Part shown: in pieces, positions 1-8,885 of the stretch | Layout of the letters: each line of letters opens with the position of its first letter | Numbering within the stretch: position 1 is the first letter of the stretch | NCBI RefSeq assembly: GCF_012913485.1 | Contig: NZ_CP051774.1 | Span: 558,001-622,000 of the forward strand | DNA: 64,000 nucleotides | Source: Luteolibacter luteus | GTDB taxonomy: Bacteria; Verrucomicrobiota; Verrucomicrobiia; Verrucomicrobiales; Akkermansiaceae | Reading direction: 5' to 3' | Made by a program: the position numbers and the translations under genes | Notes under the pieces: model-generated | Told to the model about the DNA's origin: nothing | Databases searched by the model: none | Seen by the model: only the letters and a program-made list of their open reading frames with translations

Positions 1-1
1 T

Positions 2-3000
2 AGCATCGTGCCGGACTTCATCGGCAACGATCTGCTGGAGGCCCGGAAGCTAAGCGATGAGCTGCGCTACATTCTCGACCGCCGCGCGGCCAAGAGCTAT
101 CCCGGCTCCCTGCTGCCCCGCCCCGGTCTGCTGGTAAACCGCTGGAGCCAGGAAGATCTGGTCCAGGACAAGCAAGCCGGCGCCGGAGGCCTGGATGGGA
201 ACGTCTTGCCCCGTCTCAGCGAAGGGGAATCGCAGCCAGCTCCGGAAAGCAGTGACGATGACGATTCAAACCGGGAGGACCTGTGGGAAAGCGTGGATTT
301 TCTAGCGAAGGGCTCGGTCGTCCGCAGTGATCTGCAGGTAGCCGAAGATGGCACGCTCCGTCTTCCCGCAACGGACTTCGTGCATTGCCAGTATCTTGAG
401 GTGATCGTCCTTGATCACCACGCGCGCCACCACAGCATCCTTCCCCTTGCTCCGAACGATCCACCTTTGCGCGATCGCAGGCTGAGCCGCCCGCTTGACC
501 CGGGGAAATATCACGTGGGAACCCGTCGTGCCGCCGCTTTGGCCAAAGGCGCGGAAGCCAGCATCGAGAGTGTGATCGATGCGGACTGGCGTGCCTTCAC
601 TACTCTTGCAGAAGCGCATGCGTTTCTCGCAGGAGCGAGTGGCGATCCAAACCTTGAGAGATTCCGCCCGCTGATCGATTGGCCCTCGCTGGACGAAGCC
701 GCCAAGCTCGCTTTTCTCTCCGAGCACGCGTGCCATGAGCTCCATCTCTTCCTGGCGCGCAAGGACAAGGAATTCTTCGACAAGCACGTGAAGCCGATGC
801 TTGCGGAGAAGAAGGCGCCGGATCTGATCGATGACGTCCTGCTGCAGCGCGACCTGAACAAATATCTGCGCCCCTACGCCTGGCAGCGGCTGAATGCCGC
901 GGAGAAAGCCCTGCTTTCGCAAGCGCTGCCCGCGGCGCGACAGCGCATCACCAGCGAGTTGGAGAACCGCTGGGAAATCGAGTCTCCGACCCCGGAACAG
1001 GAAACGATCCTCTTCACGAAGACCCTCGGTGGCAGCGAGCTTTCCGTAGCGGACTCGCTGGGACTGGCTTCCGCATCGCCCGAGTTTAATGCACCTGAGG
1101 AGGGAGGAACCACGGGGGCTACCTATCTAATAAAAAAGCTGGATGCGATCATCATCCCGGAGATCGATTTTGAGGATATCTCTGTTGCAGAGGCAATCGA
1201 CCACCTTCGTGCAAAATCGATTGAACAAGACACAATCGAAATCGACCCCGCCAAAAGGGGTATCAATTTTGCGATCCGGAAACCTCGTCCGTCCCTTGTT
1301 GGCGAGGCGCAAGGGATTGACCCCGGTACGCTCCGTGTAAAAGAGCTGAAGCTGCGAAACGTACCATTGGGGAAGGTGCTCAAGTATCTGGTCGATGGGA
1401 CAAAGCTCCGCTATAAAGTGGATGACTTTGCCGTGACCTTCGTCCCGGCCACGGAGACTGACGAAGATCTGTTCACGAAGACCTTCCTCGTACCGCCAGA
1501 TTTCATTTCGTCATTAGGCGGTTCCCTACGAGACCCCCAGGATGATCCATTCTCAGATCCCTTTGCCGACTCCCCCTCCGGAAGAATGCCGGAAATCTTG
1601 GCTCCGAGGAAGAATGAGATTGAGGTGCTCCAATCCAACGGCGTGAAATTTCCAGAAGGTGCAACCGCCAGATTCGATGCGGCCACCAGCACTCTCGTCG
1701 TCCGCAATACGCCAACGAATCTTGATCTGATCGAGCAGATCACAGAGCAGATTTCAGGAGGCCATAGCGGAGCGCTTGAGGCTATGGACGCCTTCAGCGG
1801 CAGTGAGGGGAGCATCGCGAACTCCATCGGAAAACCCATCGACCTGAGCGTCACCGATATGGTGACAGGCAGCCTCCGCAGCGACGGCTCCGCAACCAAC
1901 CGCAACTACATCGACGCGGTGCTGAACAATCCGCAGCCTGGTGCCCCTGCCTTCGCAGGTCCTGTGGCGGGCAACTTCCCCGCACGCCCGTCCTGGAGCT
2001 CGGATCGCGACAAAACCCGGCTGTGGAGAGAGTCCCGATACTACCACTACATCGGATCCACCGGTGAGGCATTCATCCCTCTAAACCGCTTCTGGCTGGA
2101 TCTTGCGGCATGGGATGGCAATGGCTCTTTCGTCTCGCCCCACTTCAATGCCTGCACCAGCAATGCCAACGAAGCACTGCTGTGCCTCGCGATGCTGGAC
2201 CTTCCTTTCAAGGCCGAACGTCCCGAAACAACGGTGGATGGCTCAACGCTACGCGTGAAAGCGAGGGAGCCGATGCTTCTCTTCTACAAGGACACCCGCG
2301 AAACACAGAAGCTGGCGCAGGACTCTCCGGTGCTGGTTCGCCAGACCTTCCATCGCTTCGATGATCAGTTCCGGACGGAGAACGGCCGGAAGATCGAGAA
2401 CAGTATCACCGGGGATTTCACACCGGGCATTCCCTATGAAGCGTCGATGATCGTCACCAATCCCTCCGGGGCAGGCCGCCGGATCGACGTGCTGGCACAG
2501 ATTCCCGCCGGCGCGATTCCCTTGTCGGCGAAGAGTTCCACGGAATCCCTCACCAAGGATCTTGAACCCTACGGAGTGCTGACGCTGAAGCTCGCCTTCT
2601 ATTTCCCTCTACCGGGCGAGTTCCCGATCTACCCGATGCAAGTGTCCGAGGGTGATCTCGTGCTCGCGCGTGGTGAGAGCAAGACCCTGCGGGCCCCAGC
2701 CGAAGCAGCTCCGATCGACGCGAATTCCTGGCCCGCCATCGCGCGGGATGCCTCTCCCGAGGTGGTATTAGAACGGCTGAAGACCATCAATCTGAAGACT
2801 GCGGATCTCAAGCTGATCCGCTGGCGGATGCGGGAGCTCGATTTCTATCAGAAGTCCGTGGCCATCTTGCGCGAACGGCTCCATTTCTCCCGTGAAGTTT
2901 ACGCTTATGCCTTCTTCCATGCGGATGCGGGCAGCCTCGGGGATGCGCTGGAGAACACCCCGCTGACCGACGACCTCGGGGAGTGGCTCGACAGCACGCT

Positions 3001-4036
3001 GCTCAAGATCCGGCCAGAGGAGCATCGTCATTGGGAAACCATTGAGTTCGATCCGCTCGTCAATCCGCGCACTCATCGTTTCGCGGACAAGGATCGCCTG
3101 ACTCATCCGGATGCACTGAGACACTTCGAGTCATTCCTCGACATCCTGGCATGGAAACCGGTGCTCACGGCAGAGGACCAGCTATCGCTCACCGCACAGT
3201 TGCTGCTTCAGGACCGGGTCGATGAAGCTTTGACAAGATTCGACGCTTTCAATCCTGCCGATCTCACGAGCCGGATGGCCTACGATTACCTGCAAGCGGT
3301 CGTGCTTTTCCATCGTTCACAAGCGGTGGAAGCCAGGGCCATCGCGCTGGAGTATGGGGCGCTCCCTCCGGGCCTATGGAAAGAACGCTTTGGCAAGGTC
3401 ATTGCACAGGCGGACGAAATCCTGGCCCTTCAAGTGCCCCGGAAGGCAGACGAAGAAAAGCCGCAGGAAGAAGCGCCTTCGATCGACCTCGCCTTGGCTG
3501 CCGACGGAAAGCTCCTGGTGAAGCAACACAAGCTGGGCAAGACCTCGCTCCAGCTTTTCAGCGTGGATCTGGAAGTTCTGTTCTCGAAGGACCCCTTCCT
3601 CACGGGAGAGGGTGCATTGCAGCCCGGCATCCGCGCGAACGAAACCCGGGAAGTCGCCTTGGCAGCAGCGGAAACCACTGTGGAGCTACCGGAGAACTTC
3701 CGGAAAGGAAACGTGCTCGTCACCGCGAGCTCAGGCACCACCAACATGCTGAAGGTGCTCGATAGCCGTGCGCTCGAGATGATCCGCCAGCCGGAAGAGC
3801 GGACCTTGCAGGTCTATGATACCGCAAGCCGGCTGCCCCTCTCCCAATGCTACGTGAAAGTCTATGTGCAGGGGATGAATGGCGAAACCCGCTTCCACAA
3901 GGACGGCTACACGGACTTGAGAGGGAAATTCGACTATCTGAGCCACACCGGCGAGAAACTCGGTGAAATCCGAAGGATCTCAGTGCTCATCAGCCACCCC
4001 GAGAAAGGCGCGAGGATCGAGGTATTCGATTTGTGA
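2..4036 (+). CDS. Large protein with internal secretin-like N-domains, 5' end outside window
   Basis: The reading frame is open to the left edge, and the first possible start (GTG at 8) has no signal peptide, so the gene most likely begins before the window. I do not recognise the whole protein. Around residues 378-590 (about 1140-1760) it carries a stretch clearly similar to the N-domains of the secretin encoded at 41255-43717: both have an IDF/VSF-start, an EAIDHLRAKSIE/EAFDFLRAQSIE helix, a KRGINF/RKGINF strand, LRNVPL, VPPDF, and a FPEGxxAxxxAxTS(T/K)L strand. The flanking parts lack any secretin beta-barrel. The middle has DUF11-like or beta-sandwich segments (GIPYEASMIVTNPSGAG) and the C-terminus ends in a beta-rich domain (YVKVYVQG...). 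The secretin-like segment is visibly more AT-rich than its surroundings. It ends 48 bases before the convergent sulfatase. Function unknown; possibly an envelope protein that contacts a secretin complex (inference). Confidence 0.75.
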   Translation, partial: SIVPDFIGNDLLEARKLSDELRYILDRRAAKSYPGSLLPRPGLLVNRWSQEDLVQDKQAGAGGLDGNVLPRLSEGESQPAPESSDDDDSNREDLWESVDFLAKGSVVRSDLQVAEDGTLRLPATDFVHCQYLEVIVLDHHARHHSILPLAPNDPPLRDRRLSRPLDPGKYHVGTRRAAALAKGAEASIESVIDADWRAFTTLAEAHAFLAGASGDPNLERFRPLIDWPSLDEAAKLAFLSEHACHELHLFLARKDKEFFDKHVKPMLAEKKAPDLIDDVLLQRDLNKYLRPYAWQRLNAAEKALLSQALPAARQRITSELENRWEIESPTPEQETILFTKTLGGSELSVADSLGLASASPEFNAPEEGGTTGATYLIKKLDAIIIPEIDFEDISVAEAIDHLRAKSIEQDTIEIDPAKRGINFAIRKPRPSLVGEAQGIDPGTLRVKELKLRNVPLGKVLKYLVDGTKLRYKVDDFAVTFVPATETDEDLFTKTFLVPPDFISSLGGSLRDPQDDPFSDPFADSPSGRMPEILAPRKNEIEVLQSNGVKFPEGATARFDAATSTLVVRNTPTNLDLIEQITEQISGGHSGALEAMDAFSGSEGSIANSIGKPIDLSVTDMVTGSLRSDGSATNRNYIDAVLNNPQPGAPAFAGPVAGNFPARPSWSSDRDKTRLWRESRYYHYIGSTGEAFIPLNRFWLDLAAWDGNGSFVSPHFNACTSNANEALLCLAMLDLPFKAERPETTVDGSTLRVKAREPMLLFYKDTRETQKLAQDSPVLVRQTFHRFDDQFRTENGRKIENSITGDFTPGIPYEASMIVTNPSGAGRRIDVLAQIPAGAIPLSAKSSTESLTKDLEPYGVLTLKLAFYFPLPGEFPIYPMQVSEGDLVLARGESKTLRAPAEAAPIDANSWPAIARDASPEVVLERLKTINLKTADLKLIRWRMRELDFYQKSVAILRERLHFSREVYAYAFFHADAGSLGDALENTPLTDDLGEWLDSTLLKIRPEEHRHWETIEFDPLVNPRTHRFADKDRLTHPDALRHFESFLDILAWKPVLTAEDQLSLTAQLLLQDRVDEALTRFDAFNPADLTSRMAYDYLQAVVLFHRSQAVEARAIALEYGALPPGLWKERFGKVIAQADEILALQVPRKADEEKPQEEAPSIDLALAADGKLLVKQHKLGKTSLQLFSVDLEVLFSKDPFLTGEGALQPGIRANETREVALAAAETTVELPENFRKGNVLVTASSGTTNMLKVLDSRALEMIRQPEERTLQVYDTASRLPLSQCYVKVYVQGMNGETRFHKDGYTDLRGKFDYLSHTGEKLGEIRRISVLISHPEKGARIEVFDL

Positions 4037-4047
4037 AGAACAAGCGA

Positions 4048-4074
4048 CCGGGGGCGAAACGAATTCGCCCCCGG
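4048..4074. terminator. Strong hairpin between convergent genes
   Basis: An 11-bp perfect stem (CCGGGGGCGAA/TTCGCCCCCGG) with a 5-base loop lies in the 48-base gap between the convergent large protein gene and the sulfatase gene. There is no U-tract on either side, so it is a probable bidirectional termination or transcript-end hairpin rather than a classical intrinsic terminator. Confidence 0.5.
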
Positions 4075-4084
4075 CAGAGTCCAG

Positions 4085-5989
4085 TCAGCGGATCGTGATC
4101 GTCGCCCGCGTGACCTTGCCGCTGAAAGCGTTTGGCGCGGAGTAAGGACCGACTGGATTGCTGCCGTCATTCCCCACGGTGAGTCCTTCGCCCGGACGCT
4201 TCTTGATCAACTCCGGCGTCTTCCCTTCCGCGACTTCCTTGTCGTCGAGTTTGAGCGTGAGACGACCTACCGGAGATAGGTTCGCTTCGATCTTATGCGT
4301 GCCTACGGCCAGCGCTTCGGAGCAAGCGACGGTTGTGAGCTCACCATCCGACCGGAAAGAGAAGACAAGCTTGCCCCCGGTCACATGCAGCGCATACCCG
4401 CGAAGATGCCCGCCATGGGCCAGGATCACACCGGTCGGTGCATCTCCCGTTTCAATCTCGGCTCCGAGCGTGAAGCCCTTGTTTGCGATCGATGGTGAAT
4501 CATCGAGTGCAAGCACGTCACCCGATTTCCAAGGACCTACCCTCGAGGCATTGCTGGCCACTTCTGCCTTCGACTTCTTGCCTTGCGTCTTTGTCGACTT
4601 TGCAGCCTTCCCTTCTTTGATCCGTCCGCCTTCAGGATGGAATCCCGGCGGAGTCCACTTCGGCGCGATCAGTGTCGCATTCCAAGCGTTCCAAAGCGCC
4701 GCCAACTCCTCCACCTTGGCGGGATTTGCAGCGGCGAGGTCGTTCCTTTCCCCGATATCGCTGGCGAGGTTGTAAAGCTTCGCGCCCCCTGTCTTTGCCA
4801 AGCCGGGTTCGGCACGATCGATGACGCCATCCGCAGCGGACTTCACCAGCTTCCAATCTCCCATACGGATCGCGAACTGCTGGCCGAAGCGCCAATACAG
4901 CACATTGTGCGGTTCCTCGGTCTTCTCACCCTTCAAATAAGGCAACAGGTTGACGCCATCCAGCTTCCAAGCCGGATCGATCTCCACGCCCGCGGCGGCC
5001 AAGCTGGTCGGCAGCAGATCAAGCTGGATCACCGGGCGCGAATCTACCTTCCCCGCAGGAAGATGCCCTTTCCATTGGATCGCGAAGGGCACGCGGATGC
5101 CGCCCTCCGAGGTCTGCGCCTTGAGCCCCTTCAGCGGGCCGTTGCCTGAAGTGGTCACATCGGTCGGCCCGCCATTGTCGCTAACGAAATAGACGAGCGT
5201 GTCTTCTTCCAAGCCCAGTTCCTTCACTTTCCCCAGCACCTCGCCGACCGCATCATCCAGAGCGGAAAGCAGCGCCGCGAATTTCCGGCGCTTTGGATTC
5301 TGGATCGAAGTAAAGCGATCCTCGTACTTCGCCAGCGTCTCCAGCGGCGCATGGACCGCATTGAAAGGAAGATAAACGAACCACGGCTCATCCTTCTTCC
5401 GCTCGATGAATGACACCGTCTCCGCCGCGAAGGTCTCCGTCAGATAGCCCGGCTCCTTCACCACATCGTATCCCCGCAGAATGGCGTTCGTACCACTCCC
5501 CGGACTGATATAGCTGTGCCCCCCCGGAGCAAGGAAGCCGTAGAATTCATCAAAGCCGCGCCGCAGTGGATGATGTGACGGCGTGGTTCCCAAGTGGGAC
5601 TTGCCGAACCACCCGGTCGCATAGCCCGCGGACTTCAGACGCTGGCCCATGGTGACCTCATCCAGCGGCAAGCCGGTCGGTTCACTCGCCACCACCGGAA
5701 TGCCCGGATTGAACTCATGGCCGAAGCGCTCTTGGTAGCGCCCCGTCAGTAGCCCTGCACGGGTGGGACTGCAGTAGGGAGCGCTCACATATCCATCGGT
5801 AAAGCGAGTCCCATTCGCGAAGATGCTATCGATGTGGGGCGTCGGGATCTCCTTGGAGAAACCTTGGCAACCCAGCTCGCCCCAGCCCAGGTCATCGGCG
5901 ACGATCAGAAGGATATTCGGCTTCCTTTCCGCATGGGCGATCAATGGAAAGACGGAGAGAACCAAGAGGAGCAGTCGGCGTGAAGTCAT
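4085..5989 (-). CDS. Secreted arylsulfatase-family hydrolase
   Basis: Sulfatase of the alkaline-phosphatase superfamily, predicted to remove sulfate esters from sulfated sugars in the periplasm or outside the cell. The start MTSRRLL gives a clean signal peptide (RLLLLVLSVFPLIAHA); a start six codons upstream is possible. Visible motifs: metal-binding ADDLGWGE near residue 32, and the formylglycine signature CSPTR at about residue 73, inside the conserved context YCSPTRAGLLTGRYQ. HNVLYWRFG-type and NDLA-type C-terminal sulfatase signatures follow. After about residue 450 there is a Lys-rich linker and a roughly 130-residue beta-rich C-terminal domain (lectin/LamG-like) that could bind carbohydrate. 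No formylglycine-generating enzyme or SPASM maturase is nearby. The gene stands alone and is convergent with the upstream large gene. Substrate cannot be told. Confidence 0.93.
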   Translation of the reverse strand: MTSRRLLLLVLSVFPLIAHAERKPNILLIVADDLGWGELGCQGFSKEIPTPHIDSIFANGTRFTDGYVSAPYCSPTRAGLLTGRYQERFGHEFNPGIPVVASEPTGLPLDEVTMGQRLKSAGYATGWFGKSHLGTTPSHHPLRRGFDEFYGFLAPGGHSYISPGSGTNAILRGYDVVKEPGYLTETFAAETVSFIERKKDEPWFVYLPFNAVHAPLETLAKYEDRFTSIQNPKRRKFAALLSALDDAVGEVLGKVKELGLEEDTLVYFVSDNGGPTDVTTSGNGPLKGLKAQTSEGGIRVPFAIQWKGHLPAGKVDSRPVIQLDLLPTSLAAAGVEIDPAWKLDGVNLLPYLKGEKTEEPHNVLYWRFGQQFAIRMGDWKLVKSAADGVIDRAEPGLAKTGGAKLYNLASDIGERNDLAAANPAKVEELAALWNAWNATLIAPKWTPPGFHPEGGRIKEGKAAKSTKTQGKKSKAEVASNASRVGPWKSGDVLALDDSPSIANKGFTLGAEIETGDAPTGVILAHGGHLRGYALHVTGGKLVFSFRSDGELTTVACSEALAVGTHKIEANLSPVGRLTLKLDDKEVAEGKTPELIKKRPGEGLTVGNDGSNPVGPYSAPNAFSGKVTRATITIR

Positions 5990-6111
5990 GGATGCCGCTG
6001 AAACCACGGCTCCCAGGGCGCGGTCGCGAAGCTTCAGGTGACAAGATCGGAGGATTCGAATCCTTGCCCTCCGCCGCCTCGTAGCTGCGAATTCGTGCCT
6101 TGATCACGGGC

Positions 6112-6136
6112 AAAAAAGAACCCCGCGATCGCGGGG
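6112..6136 (-). terminator. Intrinsic terminator of tRNA-Ala
   Basis: On the minus strand a self-complementary CCCCGCGATCGCGGGG stem is followed by TTCTTTTTTG. It lies 12 bases after the tRNA 3' end and is a standard rho-independent terminator. Confidence 0.85.
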
Positions 6137-6147
6137 CTTCAAAGACG

Positions 6148-6220
6148 TGGAGGATAGCGGATTCGAACCGCTGACCCCTTGCATGCCATGCAAGTGCTCT
6201 ACCAACTGAGCTAATCCCCC
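6148..6220 (-). tRNA. tRNA-Ala(GGC)
   Basis: The minus strand folds as a 73-nt cloverleaf: acceptor GGGGGAT/ATCCTCC with discriminator A, D arm AGCTCAGTTGGTAGAGC, anticodon arm CTTGC-ATGGCAT-GCAAG with anticodon GGC, and T arm CAGCGGTTCGAATCCGCTA-type stem and loop. CCA is not encoded. The anticodon reads GCC alanine codons. It is transcribed alone and ends at a strong intrinsic terminator. Confidence 0.95.
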
Positions 6221-6312
6221 TTACGGTGTCTTGTTGTTGCTCGTGGCTCCGTGAGGTGCCGCGTGCGGGCGGCTTGGTAGGAGATGAATCGGGGCCGCGC
6301 AAGAGGTTTTTT

Positions 6313-7233
6313 TCATGAATCTGAAAGTCTTTGGATCAAGGTGACCAGTGCCCCCGTGGAACCCGCATGAATAGCGGGATCCGGAGCGCCCGCATCTTCC
6401 TCGTCCATCTTCACCACCGGACGCGTGGCGACTCGCACGGTGGGCAAGCCAGTCTCGAAAAGCACCGAGGAAAGATCGAAGTCTTCTTCCAGGCAGATGC
6501 TTTCCGCACCCACTACTTCACCGATCCCGCTCACTTGACGGAGCGCACCGCTCTCCGCATTCCGGCTGCTCAGCATGAGCTGCTTCGCAGCCCCCGTCGA
6601 TTCCACCACCAGCACCTCGGACGCACCGCCGATCCGCCCGCGAAGCGCTTCAAAAGTTTCCATCAGCGGTGCATCGGCATCGTAGGCGTGCGGCAGGAAA
6701 GCAAAGCTCACCGCCCGCTTCGGAGACTTGTCCGCGAGTTGATGGGCTGCAGCCATCACGCTGGCAACACCGCTGGCATTTGCTTCGGCCCCCGGAGAAC
6801 CCGGCCTCGTGTCATACGCGGCGACCACCCACAAGGGATCCAGCTTCGCATCCTGCCCGCGCAGCGTAGCGACCAGGATCGGCCAAGTGCCCACGCCCGT
6901 CTCCGGCGTCCGCACTCTTTCCACCGTGTAGCCGGCATTCGCCCCGCCGAGCGAGCCCTCGATCATCGCCGCCGCGCGGTTCAATCCCTGCGCGCCGACC
7001 TCGCTAGCCGTGTGGCGCTCACCCACGAATCCCAGCAGCTTGGACATGTCATCCTGCAGCCCCTCCTTGCTCACCACCGTGGCGATCTTCAGCCGTTCTT
7101 CCTGCGCGGCGGCGGCTTGCTTGCGGAAATAAAGCCACATCCCCACCCCGCTGGAAATCACCAGCCAGAGGGGCAGCATCCAGAGCAGCAGGGTCACGCG
7201 CGGGTCGCGGCGCGGGGCAGATTCCTCGGTCAC
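6313..7233 (-). CDS. Membrane-anchored M28 peptidase-like protein, predicted inactive
   Basis: 306 residues with a short cytoplasmic N-terminus, one transmembrane helix (about residues 13-34, LLLWMLPLWLVISSGVGMWL) and an exported domain that resembles the Zn-aminopeptidase M28 fold. The equivalent of the family's AHYDSRPGSPGADDNASG is AAYDTRPGSPGAEANASG here (about residues 136-153): the metal-binding His is Ala and the bridging Asp positions are Glu/Ala. The usual Glu-Glu active-site motif after the next strand is also absent (AFLPHAYDADA). The fold appears kept but the di-zinc site lost, so this is probably a pseudoenzyme with a binding or scaffold role (inference). It is divergent from the LON-domain gene, with 114 bases between. 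Confidence 0.8.
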   Translation of the reverse strand: MTEESAPRRDPRVTLLLWMLPLWLVISSGVGMWLYFRKQAAAAQEERLKIATVVSKEGLQDDMSKLLGFVGERHTASEVGAQGLNRAAAMIEGSLGGANAGYTVERVRTPETGVGTWPILVATLRGQDAKLDPLWVVAAYDTRPGSPGAEANASGVASVMAAAHQLADKSPKRAVSFAFLPHAYDADAPLMETFEALRGRIGGASEVLVVESTGAAKQLMLSSRNAESGALRQVSGIGEVVGAESICLEEDFDLSSVLFETGLPTVRVATRPVVKMDEEDAGAPDPAIHAGSTGALVTLIQRLSDS

Positions 7234-7347
7234 GCGCCCATCCCACTGTCAGGCGGGGAGCCGGTGCAAGGCTGGACCGTCCTATTGTGGCAAGCTTTCC
7301 CGGTTTTTTGAATTGCACCCGGGCAGGGCCACGCCTCCCTTGCGGCG

Positions 7348-7962
7348 ATGTCGTCGCTGAACATCCCCCAGACTTGCGGCGTGATGCTGCTGCCCGACTG
7401 CACCCTTTTTCCACACGGGGGACTGCCGCTGCATATTTTCGAGCCCCGCTATCGCGAAATGCTGCAGGATACCCTGGAGGGGAGCTGCTTTTTCTCCGTC
7501 GCCCGCCTGCTCGGCCCGGAAACCGACAATCCCGGCAGTTGCGTGGCGCCGATCGGCACCATGGGCCTCGTCCGGGCTTCACGGGAACTGGATGACGGCA
7601 CCTCTAATCTCCTCCTCCACGGGGTGATCCGCGTCCGTTTCACCGAGTGGCTGGATGGCCCCTACCCCCTCGCCCGGATCGAGCCCGTGCCCTCGATTTT
7701 CGAACCGGAGTCCCAGTCGAAAGGCGCGCTCGAGGCCCTCCACGAAGCCGTGGAGTCCGTGACGCGCGATCTTCCGGGCGAAGTCCGGGAAGCCCTCACC
7801 AACATGACGTCCCAGATCGATGACCCCTCGATTCTGGCCGACGTCATGGCCCAGCAATTCCTGCACGATCCCGACGAACGCCAGGACCTCCTCGAAATGG
7901 AGTCCGCCGCCGCCCGGATCGCATGGATCTGCAAGAAGTTCGAGTCCGGTGCACCCCAGTGA
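7348..7962 (+). CDS. LON substrate-binding domain protein (standalone)
   Basis: 204 residues matching the N-terminal PUA-like substrate-binding domain of Lon protease, with no ATPase or protease part. Typical features are the opening MLLPDCTLFPHGGLPLHIFE, followed by PRYREM, the GTMGLVRA strand, a LLLHGVIRVRF strand and an LARIEPVP strand, then a helical C-terminal half (about residues 125-200). Standalone LON-domain proteins are common, and their role is poorly known; they are thought to bind unfolded or small-molecule ligands in the cytoplasm. No signal peptide. Its stop codon overlaps the likely start of rarD by the GTGA arrangement, so the two are probably co-translated. Confidence 0.9.
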   Translation: MSSLNIPQTCGVMLLPDCTLFPHGGLPLHIFEPRYREMLQDTLEGSCFFSVARLLGPETDNPGSCVAPIGTMGLVRASRELDDGTSNLLLHGVIRVRFTEWLDGPYPLARIEPVPSIFEPESQSKGALEALHEAVESVTRDLPGEVREALTNMTSQIDDPSILADVMAQQFLHDPDERQDLLEMESAAARIAWICKKFESGAPQ

Positions 7963-8885
7963 ATGAATCCCGGAATGGTGTCCTGAGCGCGGTCGCGGCG
8001 TTTTTCCTATGGGGCGTGCTTCCGATCTTCTGGAAGCACCTTCATTTCCTTCCGCCCGCCTCGATCATCGCGCACCGCACTCTCTGGTCCCTTCTCCTGC
8101 TTCTGCCGGTGCTGGCCTTCCAAAGGCAGCTGTGGACCATGCTCCGTGGCATCTCCACCCTGCGCGGAGCGGGCTGGCACCTCCTCTCCGGAGTCCTTCT
8201 CGGCTCGAATTGGCTGCTCTACGTCTGGGCGACTCTCAACAATCACATTCTGGAAGGCGCTCTCGGCTACTATCTGAATCCCTTCCTGAACATGCTCTTC
8301 GGCGCGTTGTTCTTCGGAGAGCGCCAGAATCGCCTGCAAATGCTCGCCGTGGCGGTAGCTGCTTCCGGGGTGGCTTGCCAATTCCCCGCCGTAAAAGGCG
8401 TCCCGTGGATCGCGCTGGTGCTGGCCGTGACCTTTGCCCTCTACGCAGTGGTCCGGAAAAAGGCGCCGCTGGGCGCGCTGGCTGGCCTCGGTGCGGAGAC
8501 CGCCCTGCTGGCTCCGATTGCTCTAGGTTGGCTGATCTGGCGGGGCACACAGGGCGTTGAACTCTTCGGCCCCAGTGGCTGGACGGCCGCACTGGTGATC
8601 TGCACCGGCATCGCCACGGCCACTCCCCTCCTCTGCTTCGGCCACGCCACCCGCACGATCTCCCTCACCAGCCTCGGCATCCTCCAATTCATCGGGCCCA
8701 CGCTCCAGTTCCTCATCGGCTGGGGAATGTATGGGGAGCCATTGAATACCCTCCGCCTGATTTCCTTCGGCCTGATCTGGACCGCCGTGGCGATCTATGC
8801 CGTGGACGCGCTGAAGCGGGGCACAAAAAAAGGGCCGCCCCAAACGGACAGCCCTCTTGAAAATCAGAAAGTTGCGGCAGATTGA
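7959..8885 (+). CDS. rarD: RarD-type EamA/DMT transporter
   Basis: An inner-membrane permease of the drug/metabolite transporter superfamily with about ten hydrophobic helices. The opening ESRNGVLSAVAAFFLWG, then LPIFWKHL, HRTLWSLLLL, SNWLLYVWATLNNHILEGALGYYLNP and GFLQFIGPTLQF-like elements are characteristic of RarD. Transport substrate is unknown in this family. I chose the GTG at 7959 because it overlaps the preceding stop as GTGA and brings the protein to the usual 300 or so residues; an upstream ATG at 7923 would give an odd extension. The hydrophilic C-terminal tail is encoded by DNA that also forms the bactofilin terminator on the other strand. The stop abuts the bactofilin stop with no gap. 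Confidence 0.9.
   Translation: MNESRNGVLSAVAAFFLWGVLPIFWKHLHFLPPASIIAHRTLWSLLLLLPVLAFQRQLWTMLRGISTLRGAGWHLLSGVLLGSNWLLYVWATLNNHILEGALGYYLNPFLNMLFGALFFGERQNRLQMLAVAVAASGVACQFPAVKGVPWIALVLAVTFALYAVVRKKAPLGALAGLGAETALLAPIALGWLIWRGTQGVELFGPSGWTAALVICTGIATATPLLCFGHATRTISLTSLGILQFIGPTLQFLIGWGMYGEPLNTLRLISFGLIWTAVAIYAVDALKRGTKKGPPQTDSPLENQKVAAD
8825..8854 (-). terminator. Intrinsic terminator of bactofilin gene, inside rarD 3' end
   Basis: On the minus strand GGGCTGTCC-GTTTG-GGGCGGCCC forms a 9-bp stem (two G-U pairs) followed by seven T. It lies 32-61 bases past the bactofilin stop codon and entirely within the coding 3' end of rarD on the opposite strand. Confidence 0.85.

Noticed and set aside
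6040-6075. tRNA T-arm-like GGATTCGAATCC next to tRNA-Ala on the minus strand
   Set aside because: It is a plain palindrome; with the loop in T-arm register the closing pair is A-C, and no acceptor, D or anticodon arm can be folded around it.
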